The notes under the pieces are model-generated. The model worked only from the letters and a program-made list of their open reading frames with translations, was not told the origin of the DNA and made no database searches. A stretch of 64,000 nucleotides of DNA from Kribbella kalugense (GTDB taxonomy: Bacteria > Actinomycetota > Actinomycetes > Propionibacteriales > Kribbellaceae). A program made the position numbers and the translations under genes. The stretch is from assembly GCF_004365875.1 (NCBI RefSeq), contig NZ_SODF01000002.1, positions 2,420,971 through 2,484,970 of the forward strand, written 5' to 3'. Of this stretch, positions 1 to 8,352 are shown piece by piece (position 1 is the stretch's first letter; each line of letters starts with the position of its first letter).

Positions 1-233
1 AGTACGGCGTACTTCATCCCGGCCTCACGTGCCGCGCGGGCCCACTTGGTCGGGTCGTACAGATCGGGCTCGAAGTGGTCGAAGTACGGCTGGTAGTCCT
101 CGTCGGTCAGCCGTTCGCGGTTCTTCACCCACTCGTGCCGGGCCGGCAGCGCGTACAGGCCCCAGTGGACGAACAGGCCGAACCGCCAGTCGCGGAACTT
201 CTCAACGGAGGCCGCGGGAGGCACGTCGGTCAT
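1..233 (-). CDS. alpha-L-fucosidase (GH29), N-terminal part only
   Basis: Only the first 77 or so residues lie in the window; the rest runs off the left edge. The translation has the GH29 N-terminal signature: FRDWRFGLFVHWGLY followed by LPARHEWVKN and, further on, YDPTKWARAAREAGMKYAV. Family members hydrolyse terminal alpha-L-fucose from glycans. The ATG at 233 has an AAGGAG ribosome site a few bases upstream, between it and the permease stop at 252. It is the last visible gene of the operon binding protein-permease-permease-fucosidase, so the imported sugar is probably a fucosylated or related glycoside. There is no signal peptide, so it should act in the cytoplasm on imported oligosaccharide. 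Confidence 0.85.
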   Translation of the reverse strand, partial: MTDVPPAASVEKFRDWRFGLFVHWGLYALPARHEWVKNRERLTDEDYQPYFDHFEPDLYDPTKWARAAREAGMKYAV

Positions 234-251
234 CAGCAATCTCCTTAAGGT

Positions 252-1100
252 TTAGCGGCCGCCCAGCCCGGTGACGAGCAGGCCGCGGACAAGGTGTTTC
301 TGCAGCAGTACGACGAGCAGCACGGTCGGGATCATCGCCATGATCGACGCCGCCATCATCAGGTTCCACTGGGTGCCCTGCTGGCCGACGAACTGCGCCA
401 GGCCGAGCGGGACGGTGCCCTTGTCCTCGACGCTGTTGATGATGATCAACGGCCACAGGAAGCTGCCCCAGAAACTGATGAAGGTGAAGACGGTCAGTAC
501 GGCGATGGCCGGTCGGGCGAGCGGCAACATGATCCGCAGGAACGACCGGAACGGGCCGCAGCCGTCCACCCGGGCCGCTTCCTCGAGCTCGGCCGGGACG
601 GTCAGGAAGAACTGTCTCAGCAGGAAGGTGCCGAACGCGGTGAACGCCCACGGCAGGATCAACGCCCAGTAGCTGTCCACCCAGCCGAGCGACTGCATCA
701 GCCAGTACATCGGCACGATCAGCACTTCCTGCGGCACCATCAGCGTGCCGAGGAACAGCACGAACAGTTGCTCCCGGCCCCTGAACTTCAACCGCGCGAA
801 GGCGTACGCCGACATGCTGGAGGCAACGACCACCACCAGGGTGCCCGCGACCGCCACGAGCAGGCTGTTCAGGAAGTACCGGTCGAACGGCGCGAACGTG
901 AACGCGTCCGCGTAGTTCTTCCAGCGGATCTCGGAACCGAACAGATGCGGGGCCGGAGTGAACACCTCGTCGGCGGGCTTCAGCGACGTCGAAACGGCGT
1001 ACACCAAAGGACCGAGGAAGACGATCGCCACGATGATCAGCAGCGTGTGCGAGACGCCGCTGCGGACTTTGCGGGCGGCGGTGTTGGTCTCAGATGTCAT
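252..1100 (-). CDS. carbohydrate ABC transporter permease, MalG type
   Basis: The 282-aa protein has about six hydrophobic segments and the cytoplasmic EAA loop near residues 174-190 (EEAARVDGCGPFRSFLRIML), which contacts the ATPase. This pattern and its length fit the MalG/CUT1 permease family. It starts at ATG 1100, inside the 3' end of the preceding permease (11-nt overlap), which suggests translational coupling. It pairs with the MalF-type permease and the lipoprotein upstream. No ATPase gene is nearby, so a shared MsiK-like ATPase elsewhere probably powers it (inference from actinobacterial CUT1 systems). Confidence 0.93.
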   Translation of the reverse strand: MTSETNTAARKVRSGVSHTLLIIVAIVFLGPLVYAVSTSLKPADEVFTPAPHLFGSEIRWKNYADAFTFAPFDRYFLNSLLVAVAGTLVVVVASSMSAYAFARLKFRGREQLFVLFLGTLMVPQEVLIVPMYWLMQSLGWVDSYWALILPWAFTAFGTFLLRQFFLTVPAELEEAARVDGCGPFRSFLRIMLPLARPAIAVLTVFTFISFWGSFLWPLIIINSVEDKGTVPLGLAQFVGQQGTQWNLMMAASIMAMIPTVLLVVLLQKHLVRGLLVTGLGGR

Positions 1101-2037
1101 AGTTCACCCACCGCTTCTGCCCGACGAACTGGATCGCCGTGATGCCCATGATGATCACGAACAGCACCCAGCCGGCCGCCGACGCCAGGCCCATCTGGAG
1201 GAACTGCCAGCCCTGGTTGTAGACGTACATGACGATGGTCTGAGTGGCCACGCCGGGCCCGCCCTGGGTCAGGATGAACGGCTGTGCGAACACCTGGAAC
1301 GAGGTGATCAGCGTCAGCGTGGTGGCGAAGAACATCGACGGGGTGATCATCGGCCAGGTGATGTAGCGGAACCGCTGCAGCGGCCCGGCGCCGTCGATCT
1401 GCGCCGACTCCAGTTGCGACTGCGGCACCTGGTCGATCGCGGCCGAGAAGACCAGGAAGTTGTAGCCGAAGCCCTGCCAGATCGACATCGCCACGATCGC
1501 CGGCATCGCCCAGTTCGACGAGCCGAGGAAGTTGGGTGCGTCGATGCCGAACCAGCTCTGCAGGCCGCCGTCGATCAGCCCACCAGGCTGGAACAGCAGC
1601 CGCCAGACCATCACGTTGGCCACCATCGGCGTCATCACCGGGATGAAGAACAGCACCCGGAACACCTGCCGTCCCCTGATCTGCGGCCCGAGCCAGACCG
1701 CGAGCCCGAGCGAGACGATCACGTTCAGCGGGACGTAGAGCACCACGAACAGCACGGTGTTCAGCACCACCCGGCGGAACACCGGGTCGTGCAGCAGGTG
1801 CGAGTAGTTGCCGAAGCCGCGGAACGCGCGGTCCCCGAACACCGGCCAGTCGAACAGGCTGATGCCCAGCGCCATCGCGGTCGGGAACAGCGTGAACAGC
1901 GCCAGTCCGACCAGGCTCGGAGCCAGGAAGATCGAGGCGTACCGCCCGTCCCGGCGCAACGCGGGCCGGCGCCCCGCCCGGACGCCGCGGTCAGGCGGCG
2001 TACCGGTCGGGGCAACCGTTGTGTTGAGAGCAGCCAT
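1090..2037 (-). CDS. carbohydrate ABC transporter permease, MalF type
   Basis: The 315-aa protein begins at ATG 2037, which shares one base with the TAA stop of the binding-protein gene (TAATG). An open frame continues upstream inside that gene, but the overlap marks the true start. A hydrophilic Arg-rich N-terminus of about 30 residues precedes SIFLAPSLVGLALFTLFP, the first membrane segment. The EAA-type loop reads SAQIDGAGPLQRFRYITWPM. It forms the heterodimeric membrane channel with the downstream MalG-type protein for sugar import. Confidence 0.93.
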   Translation of the reverse strand: MAALNTTVAPTGTPPDRGVRAGRRPALRRDGRYASIFLAPSLVGLALFTLFPTAMALGISLFDWPVFGDRAFRGFGNYSHLLHDPVFRRVVLNTVLFVVLYVPLNVIVSLGLAVWLGPQIRGRQVFRVLFFIPVMTPMVANVMVWRLLFQPGGLIDGGLQSWFGIDAPNFLGSSNWAMPAIVAMSIWQGFGYNFLVFSAAIDQVPQSQLESAQIDGAGPLQRFRYITWPMITPSMFFATTLTLITSFQVFAQPFILTQGGPGVATQTIVMYVYNQGWQFLQMGLASAAGWVLFVIIMGITAIQFVGQKRWVNYDI

Positions 2038-3308
2038 TACGAGCCTGCGCCTGCCTGGTCCTGGATGGTCTTCAGCGCCTGGTCCGGCGGGATCTCGCCG
2101 TTCAGCGCCTGCGTTCCGAACCGGTTGAGCAGGTCGGCGACCTGGACCCAGTTCTTCGAGGTGACCAGCGGGATCGAGTGCTCGGAGGCGTAGTCGATCG
2201 TCTCCTTCGCGCCGTCGATCCCGGCGGCGGTGAACCAGGCCGGGTGCGCCACCGTGCGGGACGGGTATGCGCGGCCTGCCTCGGCCAGCGTGGTCAGCGG
2301 CTTCACACTCGTCATCGACATGATCGCCTGGAAGGCCGCGTCCGGCGTCTTGCAGGACCTGGCGATGCCGAAGCCGGAGCCGGCGGTGTAGGTCTTGGAA
2401 CCGTCCGGACCGGCCGGGATCGGCGCGATGCCGAGGTCGAACTTGACCTTGCCCTTGGTGTCGATCAGCGACCACGGCCCGTTCAGCTGCATCGCCGCCT
2501 TGCCGCCGGTGAACTGCTGGGTCTCGAAGTCGGGGTTACCGCCCGGCACCTGCGGGGCGATCTTGTCGGTGCGGACGAAGTCGGCGTACTGCGAGAAGCC
2601 CTGCTGGAACTTCGGGTCGGTGAAGTTGAGCTTGCCGTCGGCAAGCGGTTCGGCCCCGGTCATGGTCCGCACCCAGGATGTCACGCCCAGGTCGCCAGGG
2701 GTCGTCACCAGGCCGCTCTTCCCTGCCGCCGTCAGCTTCTTCGCCGCCGCCTTGAACTCGTCCATCGTCCAGCCCGGCTTCGGATCCGGTACGCCGGCGG
2801 CCTTGAACATGTCCTTGTTGTAGAAGATCACCATCGGGCCGGAGTCGTACGGGATCGCGATCTGTTTCCCGTCCACCTTCAGGCCGTCCATGATCGGCTT
2901 GTCGAAGTCCTCGGCCTTCATGCCGTACTTCTTCATCAGGTCGTCCAACGGCATCATCGCGCCGGCGTACGACGCCAGCCGCAGACTCTGCATGCCGACG
3001 ATGCACGGCGACTTGCCGCCGGCCAGCGTGGTCCCGATCTTCGACCAGTAGCTGTCCCAGGGGGCGCCCTGGAGTTTGACGGTGATGCCGGAGTGATCGG
3101 TGTGCGCCTGGTCAGCGACCTTCTGCCAGGCGGCCTGGTCCTCGGTGCCGGCGATCCAGAACGACCAGGTCAGATCGGCCTTGTCTGCTGAGCCGGAGCT
3201 ACTGCTACCGCCGCTGTTGCCGCCCCCGCAAGCGGCCACAGCTGTCAGCGCCAGCACCGACAGGGTGGCGGTTGCCCAGCGGCGTGCCCGCACTGGTGTT
3301 GCTTTCAT
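2037..3308 (-). CDS. extracellular sugar-binding lipoprotein of ABC importer
   Basis: The 423-aa protein has a lipoprotein signal peptide: basic start MKATPVRARRW, a hydrophobic core, then the lipobox AVAAC with Cys27, followed by a Gly/Ser-rich linker. The mature part has the layout of family 1 (MalE/UgpB-like) solute-binding proteins, including DLTWSFWIAGTEDQAAWQKV and AMQLNGPWSL. It delivers sugar to the two permeases downstream. The ATG at 3308 has GGAGG nearby, and a promoter with an overlapping GntR-type operator lies upstream. It is divergent from the GntR gene. The exact sugar is unknown; the fucosidase in the operon hints at fucosylated substrates. Confidence 0.93.
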   Translation of the reverse strand: MKATPVRARRWATATLSVLALTAVAACGGGNSGGSSSSGSADKADLTWSFWIAGTEDQAAWQKVADQAHTDHSGITVKLQGAPWDSYWSKIGTTLAGGKSPCIVGMQSLRLASYAGAMMPLDDLMKKYGMKAEDFDKPIMDGLKVDGKQIAIPYDSGPMVIFYNKDMFKAAGVPDPKPGWTMDEFKAAAKKLTAAGKSGLVTTPGDLGVTSWVRTMTGAEPLADGKLNFTDPKFQQGFSQYADFVRTDKIAPQVPGGNPDFETQQFTGGKAAMQLNGPWSLIDTKGKVKFDLGIAPIPAGPDGSKTYTAGSGFGIARSCKTPDAAFQAIMSMTSVKPLTTLAEAGRAYPSRTVAHPAWFTAAGIDGAKETIDYASEHSIPLVTSKNWVQVADLLNRFGTQALNGEIPPDQALKTIQDQAGAGS

Positions 3309-3333
3309 CGCTGACCTCCAGGGGATGTGCTAT

Positions 3334-3344
3334 TCATCCGATCT
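3334..3344. promoter_or_regulatory. candidate GntR operator overlapping the ABC-operon -10
   Basis: The core ATCCGAT within TCATCCGATCT matches the core of the two near-palindromes in front of the GntR gene (3419-3429 and 3441-3451). Its position over the -10 element suggests repression of the importer operon by the same regulator. Confidence 0.45.
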
Positions 3345-3371
3345 ATAGTCGGTAGTCTTTGCGCCGGTCAA
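3342..3371 (-). promoter_or_regulatory. promoter of the fucosidase/ABC operon
   Basis: On the minus strand a -35 TTGACC (3371-3366) and a -10 TATAGA (3347-3342) are separated by 18 bases, about 33 bases upstream of the binding-protein ATG. The -10 abuts the candidate GntR half-site at 3334-3344, so binding there would block RNA polymerase. Seen in sequence; activity is inferred. Confidence 0.6.
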
Positions 3372-3416
3372 CACTTCGGAGCCATATTTCACGACCTAAA
3401 CCGGCAATTCAGCCCT

Positions 3417-3453
3417 AGACATCCGATGTATCGTGCTGAAACATCGGATGTCT
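3417..3453. promoter_or_regulatory. double operator (inverted repeat) in front of the GntR gene
   Basis: A perfect 13-bp inverted repeat (AGACATCCGATGT at 3417-3429, its complement at 3441-3453) is separated by 11 bp. Each arm contains ACATCSGATGT, itself a near-perfect palindrome, as expected for two dimer sites of an FCD-family GntR repressor. It ends 24 bases before the GntR ATG, so autoregulation is likely. Confidence 0.65.
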
Positions 3454-3477
3454 CAGCAGAGTTCAGGAGGTGAGGCG

Positions 3478-4239
3478 ATGCGCGTCACCGACGAAGCGAT
3501 CGACCGGATCAAGCAGATGATCGTCACCGGCGAGCTGCGGCCGGGCGACCGGTTGCCGCGCGAGGCCGACCTGGCCGCGCGGCTCGGCCTGTCCCGGAGC
3601 TCACTGCGCGAGGCGGTGAAGGCGCTCGCGCTGATCCGCGTGCTCGAGGTCCGGCAGGGCGACGGCACGTTCGTCACCAGCCTCGACCCGGCGCTGCTGA
3701 TGGAGACGATGGGTTTCGTCCTCGACCTGCACCAGGACGCTTCCGTGCTGGAGTTCTTCGAGGTACGGCGAATTCTCGAGCCGGCCGCGGCGGCCCGGGC
3801 GGCGCTCCGGATGGCCGACGAGGACATCGTTGCCGTGCGCAAGCTTCTCGACGAGCTCGGTCCGGAGCCGTCGGTCGAGGACCTGCTCGCCAGCGACGTG
3901 GAGTTCCATCGGCTGGTCGCGCTCGGCAGCGGCAACCGGGCGCTGGCCTCGATCATCGACAGTCTGCGGCAACCGACGTACCGGGCCCGGATCTGGCGGG
4001 GGATGACCCAGACCGACGCCGTCGCCCGGACCGTGGCCGAACATCGGGCGATTCTCGATGCGATCGAGAATCGTCAGTCCGAGGTGGCCAGGTCCTGGGC
4101 GACGGTGCACATCGCCGGCGTGGAGCGGTGGCTCCAGGAGGCGGTCAATCTCGACGAGGAGTCAGCTCCAGAAGAACTGCGGAAGGCATCGGGAGGGAAA
4201 GTTCGACCGCTCCGTCGTGCAACTCCAGTGGAGTACTGA
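3478..4239 (+). CDS. GntR family transcriptional regulator with FCD domain
   Basis: A 253-aa FadR-subfamily repressor. The N-terminal winged helix (about 1-70) contains LPREADLAARLGLSRSSLRE and the wing VRQGDGTFV. The C-terminal FCD domain (about 75-225) has the metal/ligand-site pattern DVEFHRLV, EHRAIL and HIAGVERWL. I chose ATG 3478 because a strong AGGAGGTGA site precedes it; the open frame extends 15 codons upstream through the operator. It is divergent from the sugar importer/fucosidase operon and probably represses it until a sugar or sugar acid binds. Its last 95 bases overlap the 3' end of the convergent GH39-like gene; the basic tail after residue 225 may be non-conserved. Confidence 0.92.
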   Translation: MRVTDEAIDRIKQMIVTGELRPGDRLPREADLAARLGLSRSSLREAVKALALIRVLEVRQGDGTFVTSLDPALLMETMGFVLDLHQDASVLEFFEVRRILEPAAAARAALRMADEDIVAVRKLLDELGPEPSVEDLLASDVEFHRLVALGSGNRALASIIDSLRQPTYRARIWRGMTQTDAVARTVAEHRAILDAIENRQSEVARSWATVHIAGVERWLQEAVNLDEESAPEELRKASGGKVRPLRRATPVEY

Positions 4240-5944
4240 CCATCCGGCTGCGCTCGGCCAACTCGGCGAGCTCGGCATCGGACGGCCAGTCGCCGAGACC
4301 CACTGCGGCCTCGGCGATGTCGCCTGCGCCGATGGCCAGCGTGGTGGCCTTCGCTTCCCAGGACGGATCCACGCCAGGCAGCTGGACCTGGACTGTCCTG
4401 GTCAGCTCGGATGCGCCTGCGGCCTTGGTCTGGTCGAGAGTCAGATTCCACAGCAGTACGGCGATCCGGTCGCGATCGCGCGATGCCCACGCCTCGACCA
4501 GGCTGCCGCCACCGTCACCGGTGAGGTTCACCGGCAGCTCGACCGGACCGAGCCGGCTCAGCAGCGTCATCGCGTGGTACCGCGGTTTCGCCAACCCACC
4601 AACGGTTTGCAGCCCGAACCCACCGTGCAGCAACCGCGGCGGCCGGCCGAGTTCCTCGAAGTGATCCGACGCGACCCAGTACGAGAGCGCGTCGATCCGC
4701 CCGGCCGCGGACCGCATCCCGCGGAGCAGGAACACGCCGGAGAACACCGAGTCGTTGATCGGGTTGAAGTGGGTCGGCGTCACGCCCCACTCCGTCCACA
4801 GCACCCGCGCGTCGCCGAAACCGTGCCGCTCCAGCGACGCCCGGACGTCGAGCGGCGGCGAACCGTAGGTGTGCGTCGACACGAAATCGACCGGCGTACC
4901 AAGCCGTTTGGCGTGGGCGAGTAAGTCATCGACCCAGCCGGCTGCGGCGGACGATGGGCCGCCGACCTGGAGGCGCGGATCGACGGACTTCACGGCCGCC
5001 ACGGATACGTCGTACAGCTGGAGCCATTCGGCCTTGGTGCCGGACCAGAAGACCTCGAGGTTCGCCTCGTTCCAGACCTCGAAGTCCCAGGTCAGCACCT
5101 CATCGAGGCCGTACCGGTCGACCAGGTGCTGGACCAGGGCGCGGACGAGATCGTGCCAGTCCTGGTACGACGCCGGCGGCGAGATGATCGCGCCGTACTC
5201 GAAGACAGTCTTCGTGGGATCGCTCGCCAGCTCACGCGGCATGAAGCCGAGCTCGACCACCGGCCGCAGCCCGATCGAGAGCAGCTTGTCGTAGATCGCG
5301 TCCACGACCGAGAAGTCGTACCCGGACCCGCTGATCACGTGCGTGTCGTCGTGGAAGATGGCGTGCGCGCGGACCGTGCGTACGCTGATCTCGTCGTGCA
5401 TCCGGCGCAGCGCGTCCTCGAGTTCGGAACCGATCTCGTGCCCGCCGGTGCGGTCCTTGCAGAGCAACTGGCTCAGCCGCTCGCTGCCAACCATCGGCTC
5501 CCAGGGCCGCGGCAACTCGATGCCCTCAGCAACCACATCGACGGTCGCCGTGACCCGCGGGCTAGCTTCGCCAGGGACCAACGGTACGGCGCCGACCGGG
5601 TGGCTCGGCCGGCCGTGCACGGTCACCTCGGGCACGCTCGCGACGGCATAGCGGTACGGCGTTCCCGGCGTGATCGTGGTGTCGACGTACGGCGGGGCCG
5701 GGACGGACAGAACGTCTCCGCTGTGATGGTCGACCGGCTCCAGCGGACCGCGCTCGCCGGTGCCGCGGAGGATCAGGTACCCGGCCGCGCCGTCCACCGG
5801 CGACCAGTCGATCGTCACCTGACCCACGCCACCGACCGCCGAGACCTCCTTCGGCGGATCGAGGTCCGGGAAGTCGAACTCGCGCTCCTCGTCGCTGCGG
5901 AGCGCGATCCGCCCGTCCCAGTCGGTCTTGGCGTCGTTCTGCAT
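4145..5944 (-). CDS. GH39-like glycoside hydrolase (beta-xylosidase/iduronidase type)
   Basis: A 599-aa protein without a signal peptide. Residues about 33-125 look like a fibronectin type III-like domain (VTIDWSPVDGAAGYLILRG). The catalytic (beta/alpha)8 part follows, with the acid/base motif WDFEVWNEAN (Asn292-Glu293) and a likely nucleophile Glu385 in VLWTEWGVTP, typical of clan A GH39 enzymes. I chose ATG 5944, which has GGAG just upstream; the frame stays open for 355 codons more but that stretch is antisense-frame noise inside the previous gene. It is the last gene of the LacI-led operon and probably cleaves imported xyloside- or uronoside-type oligomers. Substrate is uncertain. Confidence 0.82.
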   Translation of the reverse strand: MQNDAKTDWDGRIALRSDEEREFDFPDLDPPKEVSAVGGVGQVTIDWSPVDGAAGYLILRGTGERGPLEPVDHHSGDVLSVPAPPYVDTTITPGTPYRYAVASVPEVTVHGRPSHPVGAVPLVPGEASPRVTATVDVVAEGIELPRPWEPMVGSERLSQLLCKDRTGGHEIGSELEDALRRMHDEISVRTVRAHAIFHDDTHVISGSGYDFSVVDAIYDKLLSIGLRPVVELGFMPRELASDPTKTVFEYGAIISPPASYQDWHDLVRALVQHLVDRYGLDEVLTWDFEVWNEANLEVFWSGTKAEWLQLYDVSVAAVKSVDPRLQVGGPSSAAAGWVDDLLAHAKRLGTPVDFVSTHTYGSPPLDVRASLERHGFGDARVLWTEWGVTPTHFNPINDSVFSGVFLLRGMRSAAGRIDALSYWVASDHFEELGRPPRLLHGGFGLQTVGGLAKPRYHAMTLLSRLGPVELPVNLTGDGGGSLVEAWASRDRDRIAVLLWNLTLDQTKAAGASELTRTVQVQLPGVDPSWEAKATTLAIGAGDIAEAAVGLGDWPSDAELAELAERSRMVSTPLELHDGAVELSLPMPSAVLLELTPRRD

Positions 5945-5955
5945 CTGCAAATCTC

Positions 5956-7530
5956 CTACTCGAGGCCGGATTCGAACTGCTCCATCGCGATCAGCGGCCG
6001 GATCCTTTGTTCGACCGTCCGGCTCGCGAAGTTCCGCCGGATCAGGTCGTTGCCGAACACGTTGCCGATGGCACCCATCACCATGGCCTGGTCGAGGGAC
6101 AGGTACCGCTTCGCGATCAGCCCGGACTTCACCGCGACCGAGTCGTAGAAACCGCCACCGCCGTACGCGTGCAGGTTCTTCTCGATCTTGCGCAGGTTGT
6201 CGATCGCCTGCCGCGGTGCGTACGACATCGCCAGGAACGCCGCGTGCGGCGTGACCACGCCGTCGCCGTACGCCGGGTTCGGGTTGGTGCCCTCCCGGCA
6301 GCCCTCGAATCCGCCGTCGTAGTTGGTGCCCTCGAGGTCGGACGGGTAGCCGGTCGGGTCCATCCCGAGCGGCTCGACGCCGTAGACGGAGTACCCGCCC
6401 TTGGGGTTCGATGCCGGCGAGAAACCCCAGTAGCCGTAGCGCGCGTCGTCCAGGCCGTGCTCGATCTGCGCGCGGACCGTGAGTGGGTGGTTGATGCCCC
6501 AGCTGCGTGGCGCCCAGGTCGCTTCCGGGATGAACAGGTCGGGCATCAGCGACTCGAACATGTCGCCGCCCCACGACGGCACGATCCGCATCCCGCGGTA
6601 GGAGTAGGTGCCTTCGAAGACGTCGAGGCCGAGGTACGTCCGGTGCACGCCCTTCGGCTTCTGCTCGACCCAGGACCAGTCGCAGGTGTCCGGGAAGGTC
6701 CGGTACGTCGCGAAGTACTGCGTGTGCGGGACCTGGTTGAGCGCGAACCCCATGTAGCCGGCGATCCGGGCCTCGGTGTTGCAGGTGTCGTAGTGGAACT
6801 TGCGGTAGTAGACGTCCGGGCCGACGCCGGCGTGGTTGCCCTTGTCGGTCTCCTCGTCCGGCGGCGGGGTCTCGAAGAAGCCGCCGCGCATCAGGCCGCC
6901 GGGGCGGGCGTCGGGGTTGTAGTAGAACTTGAAGTTCATCCGGCCGAGCAACGAGTCGGCCAGGGCCCGGGCGCGCGGCTCGGCGTTGCGGACCACCATG
7001 AGCGCGCACGCGAACCAGGCGTTGTCGACGCTCGACACGAACGGCGTGATCGGCTTGGTGCCGTCAGGGTCGACGTACCGCACCTCGCCGGTGGCTTCGT
7101 CGTACCAGTTGAAGTACATACCGCTCGGCTGGTGGTGTACGGCGTTCTTCATCGTGGTGAGCGTCTGCGTGAGCCGGCGCAGCGACTCCTGCGGCGAGAT
7201 GATGCCGAGGTGCTTGGCGACGACCGTGCTCCACAGGTAGCCGCCGATGTTGGTGGGGGAGGTGTAGTTGCTGCGGACCGGGCTGGTCACGGAGTCGCCG
7301 ATGTTGTCGGCGGGCAGACCGGTGTGCTCGTCGGTCATCGCGACGATGCTGCGCCAGGTGTCGCGGGCCCAGCGCCCCACCAGCGCGCGGTCGGCCTTGC
7401 TGGGACTCCAGTTGCCCTTCAGAAGTTGAGCCGGCGAAGGCGCGCCACCGAAGGCTGGGGTGGCGGTGCCGATCAAGGTTGCAGCGCCGGAGGCGGCTAA
7501 TAGCGTGCGGCGACTGATGTTGGCGGTCAT
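5956..7530 (-). CDS. Tat-exported glycoamylase-like protein (PF10091/GH144-like)
   Basis: A 524-aa protein starting at ATG 7530 (GGAGA six bases upstream). The N-terminus has a twin-arginine signal SRRTLLAASGAAT with an Ala-rich core, so it is exported folded. Features of the glycoamylase-like (alpha/alpha)6 family include a conserved-looking SWGGDMFESLMPDLF (about residue 312) and FYDSVAVKSGLIAKRYLSLDQ near the C-terminus. Such proteins include endo-beta-1,2-glucanases, but related members are uncharacterised. It lies between the permease pair and the GH39-like gene in one operon, so it may trim a polymer outside the cell to feed the importer. Confidence 0.75.
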   Translation of the reverse strand: MTANISRRTLLAASGAATLIGTATPAFGGAPSPAQLLKGNWSPSKADRALVGRWARDTWRSIVAMTDEHTGLPADNIGDSVTSPVRSNYTSPTNIGGYLWSTVVAKHLGIISPQESLRRLTQTLTTMKNAVHHQPSGMYFNWYDEATGEVRYVDPDGTKPITPFVSSVDNAWFACALMVVRNAEPRARALADSLLGRMNFKFYYNPDARPGGLMRGGFFETPPPDEETDKGNHAGVGPDVYYRKFHYDTCNTEARIAGYMGFALNQVPHTQYFATYRTFPDTCDWSWVEQKPKGVHRTYLGLDVFEGTYSYRGMRIVPSWGGDMFESLMPDLFIPEATWAPRSWGINHPLTVRAQIEHGLDDARYGYWGFSPASNPKGGYSVYGVEPLGMDPTGYPSDLEGTNYDGGFEGCREGTNPNPAYGDGVVTPHAAFLAMSYAPRQAIDNLRKIEKNLHAYGGGGFYDSVAVKSGLIAKRYLSLDQAMVMGAIGNVFGNDLIRRNFASRTVEQRIRPLIAMEQFESGLE

Positions 7531-7539
7531 CAATGTCTC

Positions 7540-8352
7540 CTATTTGAGTCCGGTAATTGCGATGCCCTTGGTGACGTGGCGCTGGAAGACCAGGAACATC
7601 ACCAGCACCGGCAGCACGACCACGACCGCGCCGGCCATCAGCAGGCCGTAGTTCTGCGCGTTCTGGCCGGTCGAGTACAGCGCCAGGGCGACGGGGAGGG
7701 TGTACTTGTCCTCGGTCTGGGCGATCACCAGCGGCCAGAGGAAGTTGTTCCAGGAGCCGAGGAAGGTGAGGATGCCGAGGGTCGCGAGCGCGGGCCGGGT
7801 CAGCGGCAGCATGATCCGGGCGAAGATGCCCAGCTCGCTGGTGCCGTCGACGCGGCCGGCGTCCATCAGGTCGTCCGGCAGCCCGAGGAAGAACTGCCGC
7901 ATCAGGAACACGCCGAACGGCGAGACCAGGAACGGCAGGATCAGGCCGGGGTACGAGTTCGCCAGCCCGGCGTTGGTGACCAGGACGAACAGCGGGACGA
8001 ACGTGACCATGCCCGGGATCATGAGAGTGGCCATCACCAGCACGAAGAGCGCGTTGCGGCCCTTGAACCGGAGCTTGGCCAGCGCGTAGCCGATCATCGA
8101 GCAGAAGATCAGGTTGCCGGCGGTCACGGCCAGCGCGACCAGCGCGGAGTTGAGGAAGTAGCGCGGGAAGTTGGCCTTGCTGAACAGGTCGTTGTAGTTC
8201 TGGCTGGTCGCGTCCTGCGGCCACCAGGTCGGCGGGACCCGGAGCAGTTCGCCCTGGGTCTTGAAGCTGCCGAGCACCATCCACAGGAACGGCGCAGCGA
8301 CGGCGATCAGGCCGAGCACTCCGATCAGGTAGATCCACCAGGTGCGGCGCAT
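7540..8352 (-). CDS. carbohydrate ABC transporter permease, MalG type
   Basis: A 270-aa permease starting at ATG 8352, overlapping the TGA of the MalF-type gene by one base (TGATG). The first membrane segment is WWIYLIGVLGLIAVAAPFLW. The EAA-type loop reads DAGRVDGTSELGIFARIMLP, with the expected Gly. It ends with the typical basic tail (HVTKGIAITGLK). It is the partner of the next gene upstream and of the binding protein in the LacI operon. Confidence 0.93.
   Translation of the reverse strand: MRRTWWIYLIGVLGLIAVAAPFLWMVLGSFKTQGELLRVPPTWWPQDATSQNYNDLFSKANFPRYFLNSALVALAVTAGNLIFCSMIGYALAKLRFKGRNALFVLVMATLMIPGMVTFVPLFVLVTNAGLANSYPGLILPFLVSPFGVFLMRQFFLGLPDDLMDAGRVDGTSELGIFARIMLPLTRPALATLGILTFLGSWNNFLWPLVIAQTEDKYTLPVALALYSTGQNAQNYGLLMAGAVVVVLPVLVMFLVFQRHVTKGIAITGLK

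Noticed and set aside
5945..7009. N-terminal extension of the GH39-like gene by 355 codons
   Set aside because: The extension lies in another frame of the glycoamylase-like gene and is Arg/Pro-rich; ATG 5944 has a ribosome site.
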